This document shows, piece by piece, positions 38,345-46,790 of a DNA stretch of 64,000 nt. Under the pieces are notes generated by a model. That model was not told the DNA's origin and ran no database searches. It was given only the letters and a program-made list of their open reading frames with translations. The position numbers and the translations under genes are program-made. The stretch comes from Rhodospirillales bacterium (GTDB lineage Bacteria > Pseudomonadota > Alphaproteobacteria > Reyranellales > Reyranellaceae): assembly GCA_016699855.1 (NCBI GenBank), contig CP064988.1, forward strand, positions 3,500,501-3,564,500. The letters run 5' to 3'. The first letter of the stretch is position 1. Each line of letters begins with the position of its first letter.

Positions 38345-39658
38345 TGATGGTTCACAGAAAAGTCCGGGCGGATGGGTAACAGTGGGGGCATGCGATGGAG
38401 GTGTGCATGCCGTGGTCGGAGACGAGCGCGATGGAGAGCAGGGAACGTCTGGTGAGGGACTGGCTGAGGGGCGACGCGACGGTGAGCGAGCTCGGTCGGC
38501 GGCACGGTGTGAGCCGGCGGACGGTGTACGCGACGCTGGCGCGGTACGACGCGGAGGGCGTGGCGGGTCTGAAGGAGCGTTCGCACGCGGCGCGCCACCA
38601 TCCGAACGCGATGGGCGAGGCGGTGGAGCGGCGGCTGGTGGAGCTGCGCGGGGAGCGTCCGACGTGGGGACCGAAGAAGCTGCTGGCGTGGCTGTCGGCG
38701 CGCGAGCCGGAGGTCCGGTGGCCCGGGCGGAGCGCGGCGGCGGCGGCGTTGTCGCGGCACGGTCTGACGGCGAAGCGGCGGACGGAGCGGAGCTGGCGTC
38801 CGCAGGGCGACGATCTGGGGACGGGCGAGCGTCCGAACGACGTGTGGTGCGTGGACTTCAAGGGCTGGTGGCGGACGCGCGACGCGCGGCGGCTGGATCC
38901 GCTGAGCCTGAGCGACCACCGCAGCCGCTACGTGCTGCGGCTGGTGGCGGTGGAGCGCTGCGACTTCGCGACGGTGCGGACGGTGCTGTCGGGGGCGTTC
39001 CGCGAGCACGGGCTGCCGCTGTCGCTGCGCTCGGACAACGGGCCGCCGTTCGCGGGCCGCGGATGGGCGGGATCGGGCGCCTGGCGGTGTGGCTGGTGCG
39101 GGCCGGGGTCCGGCCGGAGCGGATCGCGCCGGGCCGGCCGCAGCAGAACGGCCGGCACGAGCGGCTGCATCTGACGGTGCAGCAGGACACGGTGCTGCCG
39201 GTGGCGCGGGACCGGCGCGAGCAGCAGCGCCGGTTCGCGGCGTTCACGCGGATGTTCAACGAGGAGCGGCCGCACGAGGCGCTGGACATGGCGACGCCGT
39301 CGAAGGTGTGGAGCCGGAGCCCGCGTCCGTGGGACGGCGAGCTGCGCGCGCCGGAGTATCCGGCCGGATGGGAGGCGCGGGCGGTCAGGAGCAACGGCGA
39401 GGTTCGCTGGGGCGGGAGATGGTGTTCTGAGCGAGACGCTGGCCGGCGAGACGGTCGGCTTCGAGCCGACCGCGCGCGACGGCGTGTGGGTGGTGCGCTA
39501 TGGTCCGATGCGTCTGGCGGCGATCGACGCCAAAGGAAAAGTGAGCCGCCTGCGCCGGGGGGTTAACCCCCCGGCGCAGGCGCGGCCCGGCCCTCCAGCC
39601 GGGTGATGTGTTACCCATCCGCCCGGACGCTTCTGTTACCCATCCGCCAGTTCGCACA
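38345..39658 (+). mobile_element. IS481-like insertion sequence
   Basis: A transposase gene bounded by inverted repeats. The left repeat includes GTCCGGGCGGATGGGTAACA (38362-38381); its perfect 20 bp inverse is at 39609-39628. A second copy of TGTTACCCATCCGCC (39634-39648) extends the right end, and a degraded counterpart on the left (TGATGGTTCACAGAAAAG) extends homology outward. Exact ends are uncertain: the left end near 38345, the right between 39649 and 39662. ATCGGGG occurs at 38338-38344 and 39663-39669, perhaps as a target duplication. Confidence 0.8.
38395..39606 (+). CDS. IS481 family DDE transposase, with two apparent frameshifts
   Basis: About 403 residues when frames are restored. 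An N-terminal helix-turn-helix (ATVSELGRRHGVSRRTVYATLARYD) precedes the RNase H-like integrase core: NDVWCVDFKGWW (first Asp), LRSDNGPPFAG (second Asp) and PQQNGRHERLH with the catalytic Glu. One base is missing near 39070-39080 (RGWAG/IGRLAVWL) and one extra base appears near 39410-39420, after VRWGG; the C-terminus ending RGVNPPAQARPGPPAG then reads to 39606. As sequenced, the transposase would be inactive. Confidence 0.85.
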
Positions 39659-39727
39659 CCCCATCGGGGGAGAGGTCAGGTGAGGGGAGCTCGCGACGGC
39701 GCGCGTCAGGCTCCCGCGTCGAGGCCG

Positions 39728-41326
39728 CTACTGGTCGAGCCAGACGTCCTCGAAGCGGAAGCCGTTGTAGAGGCTGTTGACCATCGGGACGTAGCCCTTC
39801 ACGCGCGGATGCCAGCACGAGCCGGAGCGGTTCCACATGATGATCGGCCGCGCCGCGTCTTCGAGCAGGCGCCGGTCGATGTCCCACACCATCTTGCGCC
39901 GCTTCTCCGGGTCGAGCTCGGACGACTGCCGCACGAAGGCCTCCTGGAGCTCGCGGTTGCAGTAGTTGGTGTAGTTGCGCTCCGAGCCGCAGGCGTAGTG
40001 CTCGAAGAAGGTCTGGTCGGGGTCGTCGACGCCGTTGCCGGTGGTGTTGAGGCCGACCGAGTAGTCCTTGCGCGCCACCTTGGTGAACCACGCCGCCGTG
40101 TCGACCAGGTCGAGCTCGGCGTCGAAATACACCTCCTTGAGCTGGTCGGCGAAGATCACGGCCGGGTCGCGGTAGAGCAGGTGGTTGCGGGTCGAGACCT
40201 TGATCTTCAGGCGCTTGTCGGGACCGTAGCCGAGCGACCGCATGATCGCGCGGCCCTCCTCGCGGTTCTTGGCGACGTCGGGGCCGTAGCCCTTCACCTG
40301 CTCGAACATCGCCTGCGGCATCCCCCAGTTGCCGTCCGGCGTCGGCTGCATGACGCCGCCGATGATGGCGTCGCCCTGGTTCAGGATCTCGACGAAGGCC
40401 TTGCGGTCGATGCTGAGCATCATGGCGCGGCGCAGGCGCTCGTCGTCGAACGGCGGCGATTCGCGGTTCACGATCAGGTTCGTGGAGTTGTTCATCGACG
40501 CCGTCGAGCACACGGCGGCCGGCGACTGGCTGCGGACGTCCTTGAGCAGCGGGATGGTGACGGCGTAGGGCGCCGTGATGTCGAAGCGGTTCGACACGAA
40601 GCCGAGGATCGCGGTCGAGCGGTTGGGGACGATGGAGTACTCGATGGCGTCGAGGTGCGGCTTGCCCTTCTTGAAGTAGTCGGGATTGCGGACCAGCTTG
40701 ATGTGCTCGTTCTGCTTGAACTCGACGAACTTGAACGGCCCCGTCCCGACGGGCTTGGTCCGCATGTCGGCCGGCGTGGCGTGGCAGGGGTAGACCGGCG
40801 AGTAGCCGGACGCGAGCAGGATGATGAAGGACGGCTGCGGCCGCTTGAGGTGGAACGTCACCGCCAGCTCGCCGTCGACCACGACCTTGTCGAGGTTCTC
40901 GTACCAGGTCTTGCGCGGGTTCTTGCGCAGCTTGGCGGCGCCCTCGCCGCGCACCAGGTCCCAGGTGCATTTCACGTCGGCGGCGGTGAACGGCTTGCCG
41001 TCGTGCCACTTCACGCCGGCCCGCAGCTTGAACGCGAGCTGCGACTTGTCGGCGTTCCAAGCCCACGACTCGGCGAGGTCCGGGCGCACCGTGTCCTCGC
41101 TGTTGCGCGCCACCTGCTGGTCGAACAGCACGAGGTTGTTGTAGACCGGCATGAACGGCACGACCGTCGAGTTGGTGGCCTCCTCGTGGATCGAGCCGCT
41201 CGGCGCGTTGTCGTGGAAGTACATCCGCAACGTGCCGCCGCTCTTCTGCGCCGAGGCAGCGCCGCCGAGGCACGCCGCCGCCAGCGCCGCGCCGATCGCG
41301 GCCGTCGTGACTAGCCAGTTCCGCAT
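39728..41326 (-). CDS. ABC transporter substrate-binding protein, peptide/nickel family
   Basis: A periplasmic SBP_bac_5 protein, 532 residues. It begins with a signal peptide (MRNWLVTTAAIGAALAAACLGGAASAQ, cleavage near residue 26). Family blocks: YNNLVLFDQQ, WAWNADKSQLAFKLRAGVKWHDGKPFTAADV, VGTGPFKFVEFKQNEHIKLVRNPDYF and the C-terminal LLEDAARPIIMWNRSG. It would bind oligopeptides, opines or other amphipathic solutes for an ABC importer, whose permease and ATPase genes are not adjacent. The ATG at 41326 has GGGGAG upstream. Confidence 0.9.
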   Translation of the reverse strand: MRNWLVTTAAIGAALAAACLGGAASAQKSGGTLRMYFHDNAPSGSIHEEATNSTVVPFMPVYNNLVLFDQQVARNSEDTVRPDLAESWAWNADKSQLAFKLRAGVKWHDGKPFTAADVKCTWDLVRGEGAAKLRKNPRKTWYENLDKVVVDGELAVTFHLKRPQPSFIILLASGYSPVYPCHATPADMRTKPVGTGPFKFVEFKQNEHIKLVRNPDYFKKGKPHLDAIEYSIVPNRSTAILGFVSNRFDITAPYAVTIPLLKDVRSQSPAAVCSTASMNNSTNLIVNRESPPFDDERLRRAMMLSIDRKAFVEILNQGDAIIGGVMQPTPDGNWGMPQAMFEQVKGYGPDVAKNREEGRAIMRSLGYGPDKRLKIKVSTRNHLLYRDPAVIFADQLKEVYFDAELDLVDTAAWFTKVARKDYSVGLNTTGNGVDDPDQTFFEHYACGSERNYTNYCNRELQEAFVRQSSELDPEKRRKMVWDIDRRLLEDAARPIIMWNRSGSCWHPRVKGYVPMVNSLYNGFRFEDVWLDQ

Positions 41327-41946
41327 GGTCGTCGCTCCCCTCGGATCGCGCCGGGCCCGGCGGGCCGGCGTTCTGGTGGTTGGTTCCACGCGCGGCATCC
41401 TACGCGCTGCCGCGCGGCGCGAGCAAAGCGGCCGGCGCGCGGCTGACCGGCGGCGCGCTCATGCCGCGCGCCGCGTTCGCAGTTGCGAAGGACGCGGCCG
41501 CGCGACTTCCCGTCGGTGTGACGTTCGCATCCGCGAAGGGACGAAGGATCGGCCGCGCGGCGCATGGGCATCGACCGCCGCCGGTCACCCGACGCGGAGT
41601 CAAGACACGCGCGCCCATTCCGGCGCCGGTTCTCGCGACGAAGACGCAATGAGCGTCCCGGTGGTACCGGCGCACCGTCCCGGGCGCACCGGGTGACGCG
41701 CTTGTGAGACGGGTACATAGCGCCCGCAGCCCGGTTCGGGAGCGGCCGATCCCGGACGGCCGACCGCGCTTGCTGGACGCCGACGCGGTCTTACAAGCCG
41801 GCGCCGCGATGACGCCAAAGCCTCGCGGATTCGTGCTTACAAGCCGCCTATGGCGTCTTCCAGCGCCGGTCGATCCGTGGTCAAGTCCGCGCGATTCGGG
41901 CGCCGGCCGCGAGGCGGCGTCGACGAAGATCACGGAGGAATTGGTC
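41327..41946. other. Gene-free interval of about 620 bp
   Basis: It separates the divergent substrate-binding protein gene and the GST gene. No frame shows convincing codon structure. An upstream extension of the GST frame (from 41704) is basic and lacks similarity. It presumably contains promoters for both genes, but I see no clear consensus site. Confidence 0.5.
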
Positions 41947-42567
41947 ATGAAGCTCTATTTCGCCCCGGGCGCCTGCTCGATCGGAATCCACGTGCTGCTC
42001 GAGGAGATCGGCAAGCCGTTCGAGCGCCACAAGATGAATTTCATGGAGCGCGAACAGTACGGCGAGCCGTTCGTGCAGAAGAATCCCAAGTCGAAGGTGC
42101 CCACCTTGGAGCGCGACGACGGCTCGGTGCTGACCGAGTTCCCGGCCATCGCGACCTACCTGGCGCTCAGCAACCCCGACAAGAAGCTGCTGCCGGCGGA
42201 CGCCGACGGCATGGCCAAGGCGCTGGAGGTGATGGACTACTGCGTCGCCACCATCCACATGCAGGGCTTCTCGCGCATGTTCCGCCCGGAGAACTACGCG
42301 CCGAGCAAGACCGACCACGACGCCGTCAAGGCGCGCGGCAAGGAGATCTTCGAGAAGGGCCTCGCCCTGCTGGACTCGAAGATGGCCGGCAAGGACTACG
42401 TGCTGGGCAGCCAGTTCTCGGTCGCCGACGCGGCGCTGTTCTACATCGAGTTCTGGGCCGGCCGCGTGAAGATCCCGCTGCCCGCCAACCTGCAGGCGCA
42501 TTTCGACCGCATGAAGGCCCGGCCCGCCGTGCAGCGCACCTTCGCCGCCGAGGGCCTGCCGGCGTAG
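41947..42567 (+). CDS. Glutathione S-transferase
   Basis: A 206-residue GST of the bacterial beta-like type. The N-terminal MKLYFAPGACSIGIHVLLEEIGKPFE contains the active-site Cys10 and Ser11 common to that class. KVPTLERDDGSVLTEFPAIATYLA provides the cis-Pro and Glu/Ser glutathione contacts, and the C-terminal domain includes GSQFSVADAALFYIEFWAGR. It presumably conjugates or reduces electrophiles with glutathione. No operon partner: repeats follow it. Confidence 0.9.
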   Translation: MKLYFAPGACSIGIHVLLEEIGKPFERHKMNFMEREQYGEPFVQKNPKSKVPTLERDDGSVLTEFPAIATYLALSNPDKKLLPADADGMAKALEVMDYCVATIHMQGFSRMFRPENYAPSKTDHDAVKARGKEIFEKGLALLDSKMAGKDYVLGSQFSVADAALFYIEFWAGRVKIPLPANLQAHFDRMKARPAVQRTFAAEGLPA

Positions 42568-42676
42568 CCACCGTCCAGCGGCCGCCTCCCGTCGCGCGAC
42601 GGGAGGCGGTAGCGCGCGCGGGCGCCGTCACCTCGAGCGCGTGTCGACATGGCGGCGCTTTCCGGACCACGAGACC

Positions 42677-42840
42677 TGTCATCCCGAGCGCGATCCACGC
42701 GACTGTCGACGGCTCCGCCGGGACTCCTGCATTGTCATCCTGAGCGAAGCGCCGAAGGCGCGCAGTCGAAGGATCATGTCGCGGCGTCCGCCGCGGAAAG
42801 GTCCTTCGACCACGGCGCTGCGCGCCTCCGCTCAGGACGA
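42677..42840. repeat. Family C palindromic repeats, diverged copies
   Basis: The GST-enoyl-CoA hydratase interval (42568-42923) has no gene. It contains TGTCATCCCGAGCG (42677-42690), a truncated family C arm, and then a longer imperfect palindrome from TGTCATCCTGAGCG (42733) through TCGAAGGATC and AAGGTCCTTCGA to GCTCAGGACGA (42840). This variant resembles the TGTCATCCTGAGC elements common in alphaproteobacteria. Confidence 0.65.
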
Positions 42841-42923
42841 CCGGCGGAGGTTCGTGCGGGACGGACCAGGAAGCTGCGCCCCGCGCCGATGCGAGGCGGC
42901 GTCCCGGGGGGGGGCGTCCGCCC

Positions 42924-43733
42924 CTACTTGAAGCGCGCGTCGCGCCAGGCGAGCGCGGCCTTGACGCCCTGCTCGTCGCGGATGCGGGCGAACTCGCGTT
43001 TCTCGGGGCTCGAGCCGGCGTTGAGCAGCACGTCCATGTCGAGCGCGGCGGCCAGCCCGCCGCCCAGCCCCATCGCCTCGTACTGCGCGTTGATCGCCTT
43101 CTTGGTCAGGCGCACGGAGCGCTCCGACGCTGTCGCCATGGTGCGGGCGATCGCCCTGCCCTTGGCGAAGGCGGCGTCGGCAGGCACGACGTGGTTGACG
43201 ATGCCCATGCGCAGCGCGTCGGCGGCGTCGATCCGGTCGTCGCCGGTCAGCAGCAGCTCCTTGGCCTGCTTCGGCCCGGTGATCCACGGCAGCAGCATCG
43301 CCACGATGCCGGTGCCGAAGCGCACCTCCGGCTCGCCGAAGCGCGTGCCCTCGGCCGCGATCGTCACGTCGCAGGCCAGCATCAGCTCGAAGGCGCCGGC
43401 GAGGCAGAAGCCGTGCGCCACCGCGATGGTCGGCTTCGGGCTGCGCCAGAACTGCATGATGAAGTCGAACTGCAGCCTCATCTGCCGCTCCCAGTCGGCG
43501 ACGTCGTCCATCTTGCGGCCGGCGGCGGCCTTGAGGTCGAAGCCGGCCGAGAAGGCGCGGCCGGCGCCGCGCACGACGATGGCGCGCACCGAGTCGTCGC
43601 CGTTGAGGTCGGCGACGGCGGCGAGCGTCGACGTCATCAGCTCGTTGTTGAAGGCGTTGAGCACCTGCGGCCGGTCGAAGGTCAGCACGGCGACGGCGCC
43701 GTCGCGCTCGACGGTGATATGGGCGTAGGTCAT
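42924..43733 (-). CDS. Enoyl-CoA hydratase/isomerase family protein
   Basis: A 269-residue crotonase. The oxyanion-hole segments are RAFSAGFDLKAAAG (near residue 60) and HGFCLAGAFELMLACDV (near 110), and GEPEVRFGTGIVAMLLPWITG follows. The glutamates that serve as catalytic acids in true hydratases are not both evident at the usual places (one is in GAFE). It could therefore be a hydratase, isomerase or other crotonase enzyme acting on acyl-CoA. It is divergent from proC. Confidence 0.85.
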   Translation of the reverse strand: MTYAHITVERDGAVAVLTFDRPQVLNAFNNELMTSTLAAVADLNGDDSVRAIVVRGAGRAFSAGFDLKAAAGRKMDDVADWERQMRLQFDFIMQFWRSPKPTIAVAHGFCLAGAFELMLACDVTIAAEGTRFGEPEVRFGTGIVAMLLPWITGPKQAKELLLTGDDRIDAADALRMGIVNHVVPADAAFAKGRAIARTMATASERSVRLTKKAINAQYEAMGLGGGLAAALDMDVLLNAGSSPEKREFARIRDEQGVKAALAWRDARFK

Positions 43734-43866
43734 CGGCGGTTTCCCCGGGGCGTGGATTCGTTCGCGATGCCGGAGTCCTGCCCGATGGCGGCGCCGCTGT
43801 CGATTCGCGGCGCGCCGGCCGCGGCGGTGCTATAAGCGCGCGATGGATCGAGGGACGGAGAGCGCG

Positions 43867-44679
43867 ATGGCCGGACGGGGCGGGCTGCTGCTGGTGGGTT
43901 GCGGCAAGATGGGCGGCGCGATGCTGGAGGGCTGGCTCGAGCAGGGGCTGGCGCCGGCCGATCTCGCGGTGATCGAACCCAACGAGGCCGGCCGGCCGAA
44001 GGTCGCCGGCGCGCTGCTGGTCGGCGCGGTCGGCGACGTGCCCGCCGGCTTCACGCCGGACGTCGTCGTGCTGGCGGTCAAGCCGCAGATCATGGCCGAG
44101 GTTCTGCCGGGCCTGCGCCGCTTCGTCGGGCCGGCGACGACTTTCCTGTCGATCGCCGCCGGCAAGCCGGTCGCGTTCTTCCGCGCCGGACTCGGCGAGG
44201 GCGCGCGGATCGTGCGCGCCATGCCGAACACGCCGGCGGCGGTGCGCCGCGGCGTGACGGTCTGCGTCGCCGGACCGGGGGTCGACGACGCCGCCAAGGC
44301 GCGCTGCGGCGCTTTGCTGTCGGCCGTCGGCGAGGTGCTGTGGACCGGCGACGAGGGCGTGATGGACGCCGTCACCGCCGTCTCGGGCAGCGGCCCGGCC
44401 TACGTGTTCCATCTGGTCGAGGCGATGGCGGCCGCCGGTGTGAAAGCGGGTCTGCCGGCCGACATGGCGATGAGCCTGGCGCGCGCCACGGTGTCGGGAT
44501 CGGGCGAATTGCTGCGGCGTTCGCCGGAACCGGCGGCGCAGTTGCGCGTCAACGTCACCAGCCCCGGCGGCACGACGGCGGCGGCGCTGGCGGTGCTGAT
44601 GGCGGCCGACGGCATGCAGCCGCTGTTCGACCGCGCGATCGACGCCGCGACGCGGCGCGGCCGCGAACTGGCGGGCTGA
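43867..44679 (+). CDS. proC: Pyrroline-5-carboxylate reductase
   Basis: The last step of proline synthesis, NAD(P)H-dependent. The 270-residue product shows the Rossmann motif LLVGCGKMGGAMLEGW near the N-terminus, VVLAVKPQIMAEVL, RAMPNTPAAVRRG and the C-terminal signature DAVTAVSGSGPAYVFHLVEAM ... NVTSPGGTTAAAL. The ATG at 43867 has GGAG 5 nt upstream; a second ATG at 43843 would add eight residues. The usual UbiK/YbjN neighbours are elsewhere (20 kb). Confidence 0.93.
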   Translation: MAGRGGLLLVGCGKMGGAMLEGWLEQGLAPADLAVIEPNEAGRPKVAGALLVGAVGDVPAGFTPDVVVLAVKPQIMAEVLPGLRRFVGPATTFLSIAAGKPVAFFRAGLGEGARIVRAMPNTPAAVRRGVTVCVAGPGVDDAAKARCGALLSAVGEVLWTGDEGVMDAVTAVSGSGPAYVFHLVEAMAAAGVKAGLPADMAMSLARATVSGSGELLRRSPEPAAQLRVNVTSPGGTTAAALAVLMAADGMQPLFDRAIDAATRRGRELAG

Positions 44680-44686
44680 TTGGATC

Positions 44687-44760
44687 GACGGGCGACGGGC
44701 GACGGGCGACGGCCTGGCGGGCGACGGTGCGACGGGCGACGGCCTGACGGACGACCGTCC
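44687..44760. repeat. Tandem GACGGGC heptamer and 30 bp repeat
   Basis: Three perfect GACGGGC heptamers (44687-44707) run into two copies of a 30 bp unit (44701-44730 and 44731-44760) each starting GACGGGCGACGGCCTG and then CGG. It lies between proC and the TetR-type gene. Such short direct repeats usually grow by slippage; no protein-coding sense is evident. Confidence 0.7.
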
Positions 44761-44821
44761 GATAGGCGGCCGGACCGTCGGCGCGGCGGTTGGAATTGAT
44801 GGAGCGGGGAGGGCACGGACC

Positions 44822-45535
44822 ATGAGCGACGCGGCCGACACGGCGTCGGGACTGTGCGCGCCCCCGCCGACGGGCCCCGATATCGCCGGCCGCGGGCTGG
44901 ACGCGTTCCTGCGCCTATTGCCGGCGCGCGGCTGGCGCGCCGCCGGTTTGCGCGAGGTGGCGCGGGACACGCTGGGCGACGATGGCGCTCCGGTGCCGTT
45001 CGGCGCCTTCTACCGGGTGTATCCGTCCAAAGTGGCGCTGGTCGCCGCGTTCCTCGCCCGGATCGACGACGCGGTGCTGGCGGGATCGGCGCCGTCGCTC
45101 GATCCCGACGAGACCGTCCGCGACAGGTTGTTCGACATCATGATGCGCCGCTACGACGCGCTCGCCCCCTACCGGGACGCGGTCGCCGCCTTGGTGGACG
45201 GCCTCGCGCGCGATCCGCTGACCGCGCTGGCGCTCGTCCGGCCCTTGTCCCGATCAATGGCCATCGTCCTGGAAGACGCCGGCGTCTCCTCCGAAGGCGG
45301 CCTAGGTGCGCTGCGTCAAAAAGCGCTAGCTGCTTTGCACCTCTCGCTTTTGCGGACGTGGCTGAACGACGACAGCGCCGATCTGGCGAAGACCATGGCG
45401 GCGCTGGACAAGGGTCTGAAGCGACTTGGTCGCTGGGCCGATGTCATTGAATCGACACGTAAAAGAGCGATATTCCGACGCCGGGAACGACCAGCGAAGG
45501 ACGCCCCGGCCGCCGCCGGGGACGCACCGGTCTAG
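44822..45535 (+). CDS. TetR/AcrR-type transcriptional regulator
   Basis: A 237-residue protein with the TetR layout. The N-terminal region (about residues 22-72: DAFLRLLPARGWRAAGLREVARDTL ... PFGAFYRVYPSKVALVAAFLARID) is a divergent HTH with the FYRVYPSKVALV helix typical of the family. The helical ligand domain then shows DRLFDIMMRRYDALAPYRDAVAALVDGLARDP and a basic C-terminus. Its C-terminal domain resembles the COQ9/RutR-like group seen next to phasins. It lies 200 nt upstream of the phasin promoter and could control it; ligand unknown. Confidence 0.75.
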   Translation: MSDAADTASGLCAPPPTGPDIAGRGLDAFLRLLPARGWRAAGLREVARDTLGDDGAPVPFGAFYRVYPSKVALVAAFLARIDDAVLAGSAPSLDPDETVRDRLFDIMMRRYDALAPYRDAVAALVDGLARDPLTALALVRPLSRSMAIVLEDAGVSSEGGLGALRQKALAALHLSLLRTWLNDDSADLAKTMAALDKGLKRLGRWADVIESTRKRAIFRRRERPAKDAPAAAGDAPV

Positions 45536-45590
45536 GTTCGTCCGCCCGTGGCGTCGTCTCGCGACGTTACGTCATCGCAGGCCCAGTCTA

Positions 45591-45660
45591 TGTTGCGATG
45601 CAACATGACCTTGACATGCTGCATCGCACAAACTATCTTCCTCAATGTTGCGACGCACCA
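45591..45660 (+). promoter_or_regulatory. Phasin promoter with three operator-like dyads
   Basis: A near-consensus sigma-70 promoter: -35 TTGACA (45611-45616), 17 bp spacer, -10 TATCTT (45634-45639). Three related dyads surround it: TGTTGCGATGCAACA (45591-45605, perfect), TGCTGC-ATC-GCACA (45617-45630, in the spacer) and TGTTGC-GAC-GCACCA (45646-45660, just after the -10). The core TGC-N3-GCA resembles the sites bound by PhaR repressors of alphaproteobacteria. Assignment to PhaR or to the nearby TetR-type protein is inference. Confidence 0.7.
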
Positions 45661-45735
45661 TTCCGGTGGCGCCGCGAGATCCGTAGCTTCGGACGCCCCA
45701 TCTCCTGATGCGGCGCCGCCCTCAGGAGAGAGACC

Positions 45736-46170
45736 ATGAACACCCAGGCCTTCAAGTTCCCGTTCGCCGACGTCGATTTCACCAAGGCGATGGGCGAGTT
45801 CAAGATGCCCGCGTTCAACGTCGAGGCGCTCGTCGAGACGCAGCGCAAGAACGTCGCCGCCATCACCGCCGCCAACCAGACCGCGTTCGAGGCCGTCAAG
45901 ACCGTCGCGCAGCGCCAGGCCGACATGATCAAGCTGGCCACCGAGGAGTTCTCGAAGGCCGCCAGCGAAGTGATGTCCGCCGCCTCGTTCGAGGAGAAGG
46001 CCGTCAAGCAGGCGGAGATCGCCAAGAAGACCTACGAGACCGCGATCGCCAACGTCCGCGAGATCGCCGACATGATCGCCAAGGGCAACACCGAGACCCT
46101 CGAGCAGATCAACAAGCGCGTCGCCGACGCCCTCGACGAGGTGAAGTCGCTGATCGCGAAGAAGCAGTAA
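45736..46170 (+). CDS. Phasin family protein
   Basis: A 144-residue helical protein of the phasin family that coats polyhydroxyalkanoate granules. It is almost entirely amphipathic helix: the N-terminal FPFADVDFTKAMGEFKMPAFNVEALVETQRKNVAAITAANQTAFEAVKTVAQRQ and the C-terminal AKKTYETAIANVREIADMIAKGNTETLEQINKRV are family-typical. It has its own strong promoter (45611-45639) with dyads and its own terminator (46266-46297), so it is probably highly and conditionally expressed. Confidence 0.92.
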   Translation: MNTQAFKFPFADVDFTKAMGEFKMPAFNVEALVETQRKNVAAITAANQTAFEAVKTVAQRQADMIKLATEEFSKAASEVMSAASFEEKAVKQAEIAKKTYETAIANVREIADMIAKGNTETLEQINKRVADALDEVKSLIAKKQ

Positions 46171-46265
46171 CGACCGGCCGGCCGGCGTCGCGCCGGCCAT
46201 GCCGCGAATTCGATCTCCGCGCGGGTCTCTTCCCCGACCCCTCTGATCCGCCGGACATCGACCAG

Positions 46266-46297
46266 GGCCGCTCTCTTCCCCGGAGGGCGGCCTTTTT
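46266..46297 (+). terminator. Intrinsic terminator of the phasin gene
   Basis: A 10 bp stem (GGCCGCTCTC with GGAGGGCGGCC, one G-U pair) with a 7-nt loop is followed by TTTTT (46293-46297). It lies 96 nt after the phasin stop. Confidence 0.8.
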
Positions 46298-46355
46298 CGC
46301 GTCTTGGCGGCGGCGCGCGCGTCGATAGGATGCGCCGCGCCGCAGGGAGGACAGC

Positions 46356-46718
46356 ATGCCGGACGAAGCGGGCGCGCCGCGCGCCACCATCGCGTGGGAC
46401 GATTTCGAGCGGGTCGACATCCGCGTCGGCACCATCGTCGAGGCGCGGCCGTTCGAGGGCGCGCGCAAGCCGGCGATCCAGCTCGTGGTCGATTTCGGTC
46501 CGGCGATCGGCCGCCGCAAAAGCTCGGCGCAGCTCACGACGCACTACGCGCCGGAGTCTCTGGTCGGCCGCCAGGTCGCGGCGGTGGTGAATTTCCCGCC
46601 GCGCCAGATCGGCAAGTTCATGTCGCAGGTGCTGTGCCTCGGCTTCCCCGACGCCGACGGCGCGGTGGTGCTGGTGTCGCCGGACAAATCCGTGCCCGAC
46701 GGCGGCAAGCTGTTCTGA
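46356..46718 (+). CDS. CsaA/YgjH-like tRNA-binding protein
   Basis: A 120-residue OB-fold protein. The sequence ATIAWDDFERVDIRVGTIVEARPFEGARKPAIQLVVDFG, then SSAQLTTHYAPESLVGRQVAAVVNFPPRQIGKFMSQVLCLGF matches the tRNA-binding domain of CsaA/YgjH. Homologues bind tRNA or act as chaperone-like dimers; the physiological role is not settled. The gene is convergent with the first peroxiredoxin gene. Confidence 0.9.
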   Translation: MPDEAGAPRATIAWDDFERVDIRVGTIVEARPFEGARKPAIQLVVDFGPAIGRRKSSAQLTTHYAPESLVGRQVAAVVNFPPRQIGKFMSQVLCLGFPDADGAVVLVSPDKSVPDGGKLF

Positions 46719-46730
46719 CGCGCGCCGACG

Positions 46731-46761
46731 AAAAAGGGCGGCGCCCCGCGGCGCCGCCCTT
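46731..46761 (-). terminator. Terminator of the Cys-peroxiredoxin gene
   Basis: The 12 bp perfect stem AAGGGCGGCGCC/GGCGCCGCCCTT with a four-base loop (46734-46761) lies between convergent genes. On the minus strand it is followed by TTTTT, so it terminates the peroxiredoxin transcript. It may also act weakly for the CsaA-like gene on the plus strand. Confidence 0.75.
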
Positions 46762-46790
46762 CGACCGTGTGCGCCACGCGGCGCCGGTGG

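Noticed and set aside
44687..44760. Tandem repeats as a CRISPR array
   Set aside because: Units are contiguous and low-complexity with no unique spacers and no cas genes.
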